This document shows, piece by piece, positions 22,675-33,802 of a DNA stretch of 64,000 bases. The notes below the pieces were generated by a model, which saw nothing but the letters and a program-made list of their open reading frames with translations, had not been told where the DNA came from and did no database searches. Position 1 is the first letter of the stretch. Every line of letters begins with the position of its first letter. The position numbers were made by a program, and so were the translations under genes. The DNA comes from Andrena cerasifolii (lineage: Eukaryota > Arthropoda > Insecta > Hymenoptera > Andrenidae), in the NCBI RefSeq assembly GCF_050908995.1, contig NC_135119.1, forward strand, positions 26,317,001 through 26,381,000, read 5' to 3'.

Positions 22675-25600
22675 CTATGACACGTCGGTGCTGATCACTT
22701 GAAAACTTCTTTTAATAGAAACATGTGGATACTGCTGACGCCACTCTTGTACTATAAAGTCACTAATACCTTCGCAGAAGCTGAGATCAATCATTTCCAA
22801 TTTCGGACAGAACAATAGAAATCCGTAACATATATCAGGAGTAAGAGATCGAGCTCCCAATAAATCCAGCTGCTGCAATCGTGAACATAATAAAAGTGGT
22901 TCCAAATCCCGATCCGTTAATCCTCTAAACGCTGCTAGGAATACTTTCTCCAGATACCGACAGGAGGATAGTAATGCTCGCAAGGAGTCACCAGGGACAC
23001 CCATTCCACCACTGCTTGGATTACGAACACATAATTATTAATACACATTAAATTAAAATTGTTATACGTATAAAAGTGACAAGAAATCTTTTTTAGAGAA
23101 CGTACCACCATCCGAAATCCACCTCTCGAAGGTTGGTACAGTGGGATAGAGCTTTCACTCCGTGTAGCGTTAAAGTTTGCGCTTTCCAAAAATCTACGCT
23201 CTCCAAATATGGACAAGAATTTCCTAACTCAATTGCAACATCGTCTATATTCAAACGATCATGCATTCCTGCCAAGTTCAGGTGTCGCATTCGAACATTT
23301 TTCTTTAAGACGCAACATAAAGTAGATGTTTCAATAGTTGTTCTGTAAAGTTCAAGGCGCTCAAGCAACTCCAAGTTCTCGAGCTTTGAGAAGCCTTCGT
23401 TCGTTATGCCCATACAGTTGCGTAAACATAACTCTAGATAATATGTTTAATTTAGAATAAGTGATTTGTATACCGTCACAGAGATACGTTACAATGGTGT
23501 TTTTCATTTACCTTTTAAATTCGCACAAATTTTCGAGATTTCAAGGATAACTGCATTATTAACAAACTGACAGCAATTTAATCTTAAATGCGTCAATAGA
23601 GTCCCAGATGTCCGAAGGAATTGTATAAAATCTTGGTATTTAATCATGTTATAATTCCCGCACCATGACAGATCTAATTGTTGTAAATATTGGCACCTAG
23701 GTGCTAAACAATTTAATGCGGATGTATCGAAACAGTGCCAATAAGGTTTTAGATTAAGCGTCGTGTATAACAAAGCATCTCTCGCAATGTTATTGAAATG
23801 TCTATTTACTCTGCATAAGCGGCACAGTGACCTTAAATCTAAATTTTTCAAAATTTTTAGCACCGTTTCATCCTGCGAACATACATTGAAAATAAGATAT
23901 GATTATTAATTTCTACGTAGTAATTTTAGTGTACCAGGAAAGGTAAAATATGATACAGTACTGGGAGTGCTGAGAAACTGTCGCACGGATGCACTTCAGA
24001 GTCACTTAAAGATACTAAAAACCTCTCCTCGGGGGAGTTGTTTTGTTCGTTCAACACATTCGGTGTTGAATAATGAATATCTCTGATGAGCTTTGGAAAG
24101 TCTTCTTGCAGAAACTGTTGTAAACTATTGAATGCTTCTTCTATAGGAGGAACAGACTGGTAGTGTTGACCTATTTTAGATACTAATTTGCCTTTGGAAA
24201 TGTTATCTATTATCTTGCTGCAATAATTAAAAAATGTATCATTATATCGAATAGATAATTTCAGTATTAACGTGCAACATTAAGTGCCAACTAAACCTTT
24301 TATAAAGTTTGCAATGCGTAGAAAGTGTCCTCTTCAGAACAGTTAAGTCTTGGTTTGCCTTTAAATAATCCGGTGTTAGATTATAAACATCATCGCTACT
24401 ACGTTGCAGGTGGCCCAGTTCTTGTGAAAGATCGTTTAAATTTTGATTGTGCAAATTATCGTTAGGTACGATTAGCTCTGAGGTTCCGATAAGTAACACA
24501 GCGTCTAACTCTGTATAATAGTCTAATAGATTGTGGTTAAATTCCAGTCTTATCATTTTCGTTTTAAAATTACATAGCTGCAAATGCGGAGAAAATATCC
24601 GCGGCTTGTGTGGTACGATTTGGGGAAACCCGCTCCACAATTGAAACCATTTCCCCTCTGAATTTCGTGCCCAGATTCCAACAACGCTTCCAGGATTATA
24701 GATTTCGTATATCGACACTCTAATTGGATATACTTCTTGATAATATTCGAGATCTTGATAATGTAAATAATATATCAATTTATTTATTTATGTGAAAACA
24801 TTCTAAACATACAGGGTGTTCCTCTACTGATAGTCAGTATAAAGACTACAATCACGAGTGACGAAATGGCGGTAGAGGCTTCGTTTCCAAGAAAATTTAA
24901 AAAAAAAATTCAACCGACTTCAAAATAATAAAAATGCACTAAAAAGTAAAAAATATTTTTTTCCCTTATTTAATCTACGACTCTCATATTTTTTAATTCG
25001 ACCCCAAATTTACACAGTGCAAATGATGAGGCGCGTTCAAGTTTCGAATTTTTCAATTTTTACTTGAAGTTTGAATGCGCGCAATTTTGTTAAATTTTGC
25101 CTTACGTGGCTAATTCTGGCACCTGCGATAGCGGTACTCATAATGATTCAAAATCAGCTTGGTTTCTTTCTTTCAGATGAGTCTGTGAGCTGAAATCACT
25201 CCCGCCGTCTTTTCAAAGGCGCGATTTTGAACTCCAGATAACATTGAAAAAACACAATTAAAAGTGTATTTAAAAAATTGTTCCGTATACATTATAGTAT
25301 AGTAGCTTAATAAATGTAAAAAAAGTTTGACATTGTTATTCATTGTATTCGTTGAGAAAAAAAAACCTGAATGTTGCCGAATTTTGCGGCGTGATTACCA
25401 GAATGACCCCTTAAAAACTGGCTTTGAATTTCAGCTTAATACGGGTGCAGCATTGAGTAACACCCTGTATAACATATCGTTGTACTTATATGGTCCTTAC
25501 CTATATAATCCTGGCTTACAATATCCCCATTGTTCTGTGGCATATAATCTATCAGTCTTGAAGGGGCTTTGTTCCACCATTGCCCATATGTTCTCTAGAA

Positions 25601-26892
25601 TTATAATCCTTTGAATATACATGAAAAATTGTTATGAAAAAACGACGGACGCATCAAAGTGTTAAATTCATACAACACAATATGTATTTCATAATAATTC
25701 TTTACTTGCTATAATTGTTTTTCTACGATCTTATATTAAGGGAGTAGGTTACCCTCAAAATTTTCGAAAATTGGTTTTTTAGGATGTTTGCATATTCCGC
25801 TAGCTACATCTTTTCTACGTATTTTAAGCACAACCGGGCCCCGAAATTCTAAAAAATGAAGGAATTACAGTAAAACATGTACAAGCCTGCACATGAGATC
25901 GGAGAACGATGTCCAAGTTTAAACGCGATTTCCCAGAAATTATGTTTTCCAAAACGGTGAACATAAAATCTCCAAAACCGCTCGAACGATTTGAATGAAA
26001 ATTTACAGGGAGCTGCAGGAAACTATTCCCCTCCATGTATTGGGAGCACATTTTCAATATAAATTCTTATAAAAAAGATAAAAAATATTGTTCCTACAGA
26101 AAAAGGAAAAAATCAGAAACATCAACATAAAAATTGTATTAATTTGTTTAACAAAATTTTGCTTCCTGCACTAGACGGATACTGTTTTACAGATTATAAA
26201 AATGCCTTTACTTTGTGCTTTAGGTAATTCACCTGTCCGGAATCGTGTTCACCATCAAACTATGCATCGTGTACACGCTCTCACATTTATATTTATAACT
26301 TTTTTTCCTATAAATATATTTAAAATTTTCTTTTTGCGCATTAAAGTCAACGAAATGACGCTTAAAAAGTAAAACCAAAATTATCTCTATATACATTTAA
26401 TACTTCAGAATGTGCGTTTGAAGAAGGGCCTGATTTTGGGCTGTTAAGGGTAACCTACCCCGTTAAACTAATCGACATGCATATAGATTAACATTTTTTA
26501 CTACACGTCAGTTACATTTCTCTCAAATCACATATAGTTTCATATGATGATAGGATTATCGTAGAAAGTAATGCTATAAAGTTCTCGCTCTACTCTCGCA
26601 TTGTTTACAGTTGCCACTTTACTTAATATCATTGAAAATCATTGATAAATGAAAGAAATTAACGTACCATAACGAAAGCTTGTGGAAAATCTCCGTAATC
26701 AGGGAACTTACTGGGATTCCCAGCGATATTGTACGCTGTATAAGAAATACTGATGTTACTTCCATATTGAGAACTGAAGTCGCACACATCTTTCACGAAC
26801 TGTTCGACGAATACAACAGTTTCCTGTTTCTCTTCGATTCTTTCACCATTTATCGGTACTATTTCAACTTTTGTCTCGCCATGAGATATCAT
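22675..26892 (-). CDS. FBXL4: F-box and leucine-rich repeat protein 4, seven coding exons
   Basis: FBXL4 is an F-box substrate adaptor of SCF ubiquitin ligases acting at mitochondria; in mammals it restrains mitophagy through BNIP3/NIX turnover and its loss causes mtDNA depletion. Exons, high to low: 26668-26892, 25501-25594, 24297-24753, 23962-24217, 23512-23872, 23106-23433, 22675-23011; the sum gives 685 residues. Exons 1-3 encode the N-terminal discoidin-like fold (SSQYGSNISISYTAYNIAG, then RTYGQWWNKAPS and YPIRVSIYEIYNPGSVV). The F-box begins at the exon 4/5 joint (SALP-DETVLKILKNLDL). Leucine-rich repeats follow (LQQLDLSWCGNYN, MRHLNLAGMHDRLN, LQQLDLLGARSLT), ending SIKRSFQVISTDVS. The open frame extends upstream to a TTG at 26934 just after a TAA, so I start at ATG 26892; an upstream exon adding a targeting sequence is possible. 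Introns 1 and 2 each carry a transposon-like element. Confidence 0.93.
24812..25467. mobile_element. CAGGGTGTT-type element in FBXL4 intron 2
   Basis: Ends CAGGGTGTTCCTC (24812) and GAGTAACACCCTG (ending 25467) are inverted repeats flanked by TA on both sides, the pattern of Tc1/mariner-like MITEs. Interior AT-rich, no transposase. It occupies most of the intron between FBXL4 exons 2 and 3 and ends 34 bp before exon 2's donor side. Confidence 0.65.
25736..26466. mobile_element. TTAAGGG-type element filling FBXL4 intron 1
   Basis: Left end TTAAGGGAGTAGGTTACCCT and inverted right end TTAACGGGGTAGGTTACCCT, so complete with TTAA at both ends. Interior (about 25975-26080) is similar to block 2 of the composite at 11470-12162 (shared ACGATTTGAATGAAAATTTA). 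It is therefore a related copy from the same family. Confidence 0.75.
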
Positions 26893-26934
26893 GTCATTTA
26901 CAATTAATTGGAAGGTTTCGACTTCGAAGTTCAA

Positions 26935-28156
26935 TTAATATAGGTTAAGTACCTATGAAGTTTGTACTTTTTACGATAATCTGTATGATCTGCATAAAAA
27001 ATCGTTTACAAGTCAAACCCATTATACAGGCGATCGTACGAAGTAGGATAAATACAGAAACTTTTATATAAAACAGTATCCTTTACCACTACTTTGTTGC
27101 CAGCAATGACATTCCTCTGATCACGATCTTTTAAGCGCACTAATCATTTGTATATCGGCATGTCCTGTGCTCAAACTACAATATGAATTGTCACATCTCG
27201 TGCATTCCCCGTTCAGGATGCTAAGCTTTTCACGAAATCGAATTGAAGGCTGAATTGTCTCAATGAATGACAAAAAGAGAAAAGAAAGTGGAACAAAGAA
27301 TACCTACTAATCGATCCCTCGTGATTTACAGTGCTGTGATACTGGAATTTTATCAAAGAATTAGTACTACATATATGCGAAATGCACATTCGTCTGGAAA
27401 GCTGGAATAGGTAAATTCTTAGTGACAAAAGAAATCGAAAAGTCCTTTACCATTTTTGCAATCTGCGGCTTCGTTTTCAAGATAGAGCAATTGAATTATT
27501 TCTGGCTCGACTTCCGGCGCGCGCTATTTAAATAACGGATACCTGAGCGCACGACAGAAGAGTATGCTGATGCGCTTACTAAATATAAAAATACAGATAA
27601 ATATGCATAAACATTGTTTCGTTACAATGTGTTATAATTCAGGGTAGATTCGAACCTAATTTTTAAATCCTCGGAACTCGAATCCGAAACTTTGTAAGGC
27701 TTCGAAACTCGGGGCTTTCGAAATCTGTTTTGCAAGTGGAATATCTTGCTTTAAGAACTGCAGTTGAATTTTTTTTGCATAAATCTCTATTGACGATAGT
27801 TAAACAAAATACAAACAAAAATATAACGATATACAAATTATCGAGACACGCTGCGAACGATTCTTTCATTACGAAAAAATGCTGTTCCGAATTCTTAAAA
27901 TTCGAAACTTTCTTGGGTTTCCTAGTTTCGACGCTTCGAGAAACTCATCCTTAATTATAATAAAGACTTATATCAGTGCAATTTCTGATAACTCGCACTC
28001 GTAAAATTTACATTAAAAAACAGAATGACATGATAAAAAATACGACATTCATAGACAACTCATAGTAATGTGTTAACATTAACGGCGAGGTGGTAAACTT
28101 ATTCGAATTCAATATTTTATAGTCAAGAATTTTATTGGTACTCCTATTAATAAAAC
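26935..28156. other. FBXL4 upstream and TRMT10C downstream region
   Basis: AT-rich spacer of 1.2 kb between the FBXL4 start and the TRMT10C stop on the same strand. No other gene seen; the short frames lack coding features. Confidence 0.4.
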
Positions 28157-29653
28157 CTAATCGTTATTCATTAGCTTCGCTATCAGTTTAGTTCTGTGAT
28201 CCAATTTCTTCTGTAATACAGTTTCCCTTGCTACTTTCAATTTCCTTTTAGGCACGTGCGCAAATGCTTTATGCCAATTATTAGTGTGCCTCAAATCTAA
28301 TAAAATACTTAATACTTGATTAAGGGGAAGATTCTTTGCGGATCCACTTCCCCAATCTAAGTACTCAGCCAAGGGAAGTTTGGCCATTGTAATGCCCTCT
28401 GCTTTAGCCTTCATAAACGTGACTGGTTGAGGAGATGACTGAAAAGAAAAGGAGCAAATGTCAGAATACCATTCCTAAATTAGTTACAAAAAAACTCTAG
28501 GACTATAATTGTCTCTAAATTAGTCTAAATAATACATGTAAATATTTCATATTTCTATCTTCGAATTAGTTAACTTCTTCAATATTTATACACCGTATAA
28601 TACGTAGGAATGAAACATTAACATTTTACCTTATCCACCATGGCGCCAATTATGTATACCTTACATGGATCAAACTTTTGCAGAATGTTATTAGTATGCG
28701 GAGTAAGATACACTAATTTGCTTTTGTCAAATATGTCTAAATAGGACTTGGAAGTAACATTTAGCGGAAAATCTATATCGTAGATGGTTGGTATGACTTG
28801 ATGAATTTTTTGCATCATAAAATTCTGCTTGGAAGTGTTGCAAAAGTAAAGATTAAAGGGATCGGCATGTGCTCTGTTTACGGAGAATGAAAGTGATAAT
28901 TGTTTCGCACAATTCTGAGCTTCGGATGCCGTCATATAATCCTCGAATCCGAGATCGAACACTACCGATGGTTCGTACATCATAGCATTCATCAGTCTAC
29001 CGTTATCGAAGTGCATCATTGTTGTCTCGTATATACGCAGGAACATTGTATTATTATGTAACCCATATTTACGAAAATCAGTTGACTGTCGTAATACGTG
29101 CGACCTTTGTTGTTTCATCTCTTCCTTTTTCTGCATATTATTCTCTTCTCTTTTCTGATTTTTCCAGAGGAATTCGACATAACTCCTAAATGTTTTGTAA
29201 TATAAATCGAACGTTATACACGGAGATTATAGGAATCTAATGGCAAGTAAAATTTAGTAGGAAATACAACCTTCTCTGTGATCTACTCTTCGATGAAAAC
29301 AACATTAACCAATCATACGGCCTGATTCTGTCTGGTACTTTCTCAGAGCTATGCCGTATAACTTCTATTTCTAATTTCAACTTATTATATTGCAACAGAT
29401 TATCCGGATCTTTAAGAAGCTCATCCAGTTTTTCTTGATATTTCTGGTTGTATTCGGCATAAGTTTCCTCAGATCTGTTCGGTGTTCTATAACATCGCGT
29501 CGACGAGTGGTGTTGAACGCAAAGTGCTTGTTTGGGAACTATCACTTCAGAATTCACGGGTTTATATTGCGCAGGATGAACAAGGGAATTGGTGATGCAT
29601 TTTTGTGTGACAGTGAAACAATTTCGAAAGGTGCGAGTATACATATTAAGCAT
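28157..29653 (-). CDS. TRMT10C: Mitochondrial RNase P protein 1, tRNA m1R9 methyltransferase (TRMT10C type)
   Basis: TRMT10C/MRPP1 is the SPOUT-fold methyltransferase that, with an SDR5C1/HSD17B10-type dehydrogenase, methylates position 9 of mitochondrial tRNAs and forms the platform for protein-only RNase P 5' processing. Exons: 29271-29653, 28630-29185, 28157-28438; total 406 residues, close to the human 403. The N-terminus (MLNMYTRTFRNCFTVTQKC) is basic and hydroxylated without early acidic residues, fitting a mitochondrial presequence. A charged helix precedes the TRM10 domain (VFDLGFEDYMTASEAQNC, VNRAHADPFNLYFCN, LVYLTPHTNN, VYIIGAMVDK, then AKLPLAEYLDWGSG and LNQVLSILLDLRHTNNW). These TRM10 knot segments distinguish it from other SPOUT enzymes. 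It is tandem with FBXL4 and divergent from the peroxiredoxin gene. A hAT-like MITE lies 65 bp upstream of the ATG, inside the presumed promoter or 5' UTR. Confidence 0.93.
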
Positions 29654-29717
29654 AGTAACTACTGCATGGGCACAACACTATTTAACCTATATTCAATAGT
29701 TGTAGCTACTGGTAGCT

Positions 29718-30019
29718 GAGTTAGGAGCGATGGGGCCGCAATGATGGAGGGGGAAACACCTACAGGAGCGGTGGTAATTGCGCGCAAACTGACACCAGCG
29801 CCAAGCCAGCCAAGTGGCGCCAACGCAAAGCTAACCACAGCCAACCAGCGTCGACAATCTATTTCCCGGCGACGCTGGTTGGCTGTGGTTAGCTTCGCGT
29901 TGGGGCCACTCGGCTGGCTTGGCGCTGGTGTCAGTTTGCGCGCCATTACCACCGCTCCTGTAGGTGTTTCCCCCTCCATCATTGCGGCCCCATCGCTCCT
30001 CAGTTAGGAGTCCTAACTC
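29718..30019. mobile_element. 302-bp hAT-type MITE with long inverted arms
   Basis: Flanked by the exact 8-bp direct repeat TGGTAGCT (29710-29717 and 30020-30027), the target-site size of hAT elements. Ends GAGTTAGGA/TCCTAACTC. Nearly the whole element is a palindrome with arms of about 130 bp (centre near 29862), so both strands show mirror-image open frames that are not genes. It lies 65 bp upstream of the TRMT10C ATG. Confidence 0.9.
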
Positions 30020-30027
30020 TGGTAGCT

Positions 30028-31220
30028 ATCAAATAAAATTTCTGTAGACAGTATTACAAATGCTGTTGATACTAACATTCCTAGCGAACGTAGCGCGAAG
30101 TATTGTATGGCATGCATAAAATGTGATTTATGAAACAGGTATAACGATTGATTTATTCATTTATTCGCATCCGCAGCAACAATATTGTTTGTTAATTGCT
30201 TTCGAAAGCATTTTAAAAATTTATTCGATTTGCGGAGCTTGTAGCGCAGCCAATAGAAACCTCGATGCAGTGGCAAGAGCCATCCCATTGATCCCCAGCT
30301 AGGAGCCAGTAAGAACGTACCAAAGGAGGAAACCGAACAAATGGAATGATGAAATATTAACTAAATACTCCTTTTAATATGTTCAAAAACAATAACTTAA
30401 TAAATACCATTGCTTAAGATCGTTGCATAAGGAGTTTGCAAAAGGTCTAGATCCACAAAATGCAAATAAATAAACTTATTACACCTTGCAGACATTGAAT
30501 GGGACGTTTTAATTTTTAATTTACAGATGTCACCGCTAGATGGCTATAACGTTTCAGGATACATAACCTATATAAATGTTAAAAAAATCTTTTAAAAGTA
30601 ATAAATAAACAACATTATTATTAAACATGGTTGTATAATGAATTACTGTCTCTTAGTAACAGATATAAACCTCCAGAATGCGAATATTTATTAAAAAAAA
30701 ATCCCCGGCTCAACTCCACACATTGCGTTTCCATTTCCTGTAACCCTGTTTATTATAAACTAAAAAAACAATGTTCAATCAGATTATTCTGCTCGTATAT
30801 ATATTACACATTCGGCTACATTAAGCCTCATAAAATCTCTTATAATTAGTAATGAACTCAATTCGTCCAGTCCATTCTTTCCTAATCGCATTGGCGTGGG
30901 AACACCGCTGTCAAAGAACATATGGCAAATTTTGCCGCGAAAACGCATTACTTCCAGCCAAAACGTTAATATTCTCCGGCCAGGCAAGAATAAATGTTTA
31001 CACACCGTAAATACTTTTACAATTTCGTTTGAAGTAGTTCATGAAATGCGAAGAATTTTTTGTTTACACTAAACAACGCAAATAGGTGACGATTGCCTTA
31101 ACGACAATTCTCCGTCGGTGACAGTCAAATTTTCAATCAATCGTGGATACGCAATAGCCTGGTGCTACTGTTCCAGCAAGATACTCTTAACAACTTTGGG
31201 AATAAATCTTTAATACTAAT
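30028..31220. other. Divergent spacer between TRMT10C and Prdx6
   Basis: AT-rich, 1.2 kb, must contain the Prdx6 promoter and possibly that of TRMT10C if its transcript starts beyond the MITE. No clear core promoter motif. Confidence 0.35.
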
Positions 31221-32461
31221 ATGGTTCTATTAGGAGAAATATTTCCGAACTTTGTGGCAGAGACGCAAATTGGCACGATTAATTTTCACGATTGGCTGGG
31301 TGACTCGTAAGCCGGCATTCATTAGTGCACATAACCTGCAGTATCATTTCTTCATTTTCTAAACCATCAAATATTTCTAAGAGTAAACGTTCATTCTTAT
31401 ACAGATCGCTTCTATTGATTATTCATGTTTATCTATCGCCCTCGTTCTTTATTAATAGTTACTATTCGAATATATTAAATGCTGTTTACATAATCGTAAA
31501 TTATACCATGTGCGAATTGTGTACTCCATAGGCGTACACGGAAAAAAGTATCATATTCGCAACATACGGTTCTTGCGAAATAAATGCGTATATTTTATAG
31601 ATGGGGAATCTTGTTCTCTCATCCAAACGATTTTACGCCGGTCTGTACGACGGAATTGGCCCGGGTAGCAAAATTGATGCCCGATTTCGAGAAACTGGGA
31701 GTAAAAGTTATCGCATTGTCGTGTAATTCTGTCGACTCTCATCACAGATGGATAGAGGTGTGCTCTGTTCAATGAATCGTGCTTTTAAGAGTTCATCCGA
31801 GAATTTATACGATTAAGAAACAATGTAGGCTGAATAAGAAATGAACACTAACGCATGTTTTTAATCCCTCAGGACATAAAGGCTTACGGCGAACTGGCCG
31901 ACACGGAATTTCCTTACCCGATCATAGAGGATGAAAGTCGGAAACTGGCGACATTATTAGGAATGCTAGATCCTGCGGAACTGGACAGTGATGGTATACC
32001 CATGACTGCCAGGGCGGTATTCATTATCGATTCCGCTAAAAAGATGAGATTATCAATTCTGTACCCCGCGACCACCGGAAGAAACTTCGAGTAATTCCTC
32101 TTTTGTATCTCCAATTTTAAAATTTTTATTTCCATCATTGTTGCATCTATTAATACGACCCTTTGACACAGTGAGATTTTACGAGTAATCGAATCGCTTC
32201 TACTAACGGAAAAATGCAAAGTCGCAACTCCCGTTGACTGGAAGGTTCGTATTCGCGGTCTCAACTATTCCATTATGAGTTAATGGGGAAAGAATAACGA
32301 GCCCTTGGTTTCGTGACTTTCAGAAAGGTGATAACGTTATGATTCAGCCTACTGTTTCCGACGACGAAGCGAGAACGCTGTATGACGTTATTAAAACTAT
32401 AATATTACCGTCGGGCAAATCTTACATGCGTATCGTACCTCAGCCAACTACAGATAAATAA
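31221..32461 (+). CDS. Prdx6: 1-Cys peroxiredoxin, PRDX6 family, five exons
   Basis: Reduces hydrogen peroxide and (phospho)lipid hydroperoxides in the cytosol using one peroxidatic cysteine; mammalian members also have phospholipase A2 activity. Exons: 31221-31306, 31601-31757, 31873-32090, 32172-32244, 32324-32461; the summed 672 nt gives 223 residues, the normal family size. The active site PVCTTE has its cysteine at residue 44, and the SHPNDFTP stretch just before it supplies the conserved Thr/Pro. A downstream conserved strand is seen in LSILYPATTGRNFDEILRV, whose last residues come from the short exon 4 that is easy to miss. The C-terminal dimerisation and arm region reads KVATPVDWKKGDNVMIQPTV and ends PQPTTDK. 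No resolving-cysteine motif of 2-Cys types is seen. Transcribed away from TRMT10C and convergent with kismet. Confidence 0.96.
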
Positions 32462-33802
32462 TCCTTGAAATGTGAGAAACAACGTATTTTACAATGTATT
32501 TCCTTAAATTACCAAAATCAATGTTTGTAAAAATTAAAGTACACATTCTGATGATATATTGAACCCTCGTTTTTTTTTTTTGTAATACTATATTACTGTC
32601 ATATCCTTCGAAGTATAATTATAAATAAGCGTATTCATTTAGTGCCATAACATTGGTACACGACAGCGTATCGTTCCAGATAGAGTACAGTAGAAATGAA
32701 CAATTTTTATTTAAAAATTTCTTATTAATAATTTACGACAAAAACAATTGAAAATAATACGCTAAAATAGGTTCTCCGAATTTCTCATGCTTTCGAGTTC
32801 TCTCATTGTCCGCGTCTTCCATGCACTCTTTCCCACCGTTTTCTATTAACACAATTCACAACTTATGTTTCTTTCTCTTTTTTTTTTCTTCTTCGTAAGG
32901 CTGTCCGTGTCGACAAAGGTGCGCATAATTATCAAAACAAAGATTCTAATGTTGGCATTTGCAAACAACAAAAGAAGCTGTTTATTGTATCACCTAATTG
33001 TAATTAAAAGTACACTGTTATATACATTTCTCCAAGTACACGATCGCTTAAGGTCTCTAGGCATAATGTATGTAATATTTACACTTTTTTCCTGTTTCAT
33101 TTTTATTAAGTTATTACTAAATTTACTTCGCTATATTACGGTTATATCTTAAATCTTATGCCTGAATGATCCGGCGAACTGTTGCACGACTACGCAATAG
33201 TGTGATAGCAGTTATATAAAACAGTCCCTCGTCAAAACCAATAAAGATCATAAAGAATAATAAATTTAACAAAACTATACTTTGTTATTGTAATGTTATA
33301 TATAATTAAAAAGTTAATTACCACACAATATATCGAGTGATAAAATACTATTGCCAGCCTTTTGTATTCATCAGAAACAGCTTCGTGTTATACATTCACA
33401 CTGACAGAGTAATTGGTAATGTGGCGGCGTGCATTTACGAGCACGACGCCCACCTTCTTATTTGTCCACCGCTTTCCTCTTCCGTATTGAACAGGAAGAA
33501 GAAGTCAATTTCTATAAACGTTCTTTCATTTCTCCTCCCATTTCCCCCCAACCCCGTCCCACATCCAAGTCCATCAGAATGCACTTGTGCTCTATTTAAC
33601 TAAGAATTGTCGATGCATTATTGGGTCATTTATCGTTAAAATGTCTATACCGACCGACGATCTCCTGGAAATGTGATCGTTGTGCGAATACTGCATACAA
33701 ATTATTGCAATGAAAATAGTCGCGACAACGGAAGATTCGATCGTTCATCGTTCACAATCTGTGTACCATTCTGAGAACTCACTTACAAAAGAACCGTTCA
33801 CT
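32462..33802. other. Convergent 3' region of Prdx6 and kismet
   Basis: Holds the 3' UTRs of both genes. A minus-strand AATAAA near 33103-33110 is a candidate kismet poly(A) signal; ATTAAA near 32535 is a candidate for Prdx6. No other gene. Confidence 0.4.

Noticed and set aside
29659..30007. Mirror-image frames of about 88 and 107 residues
   Set aside because: Both arms of a palindromic MITE read on opposite strands.
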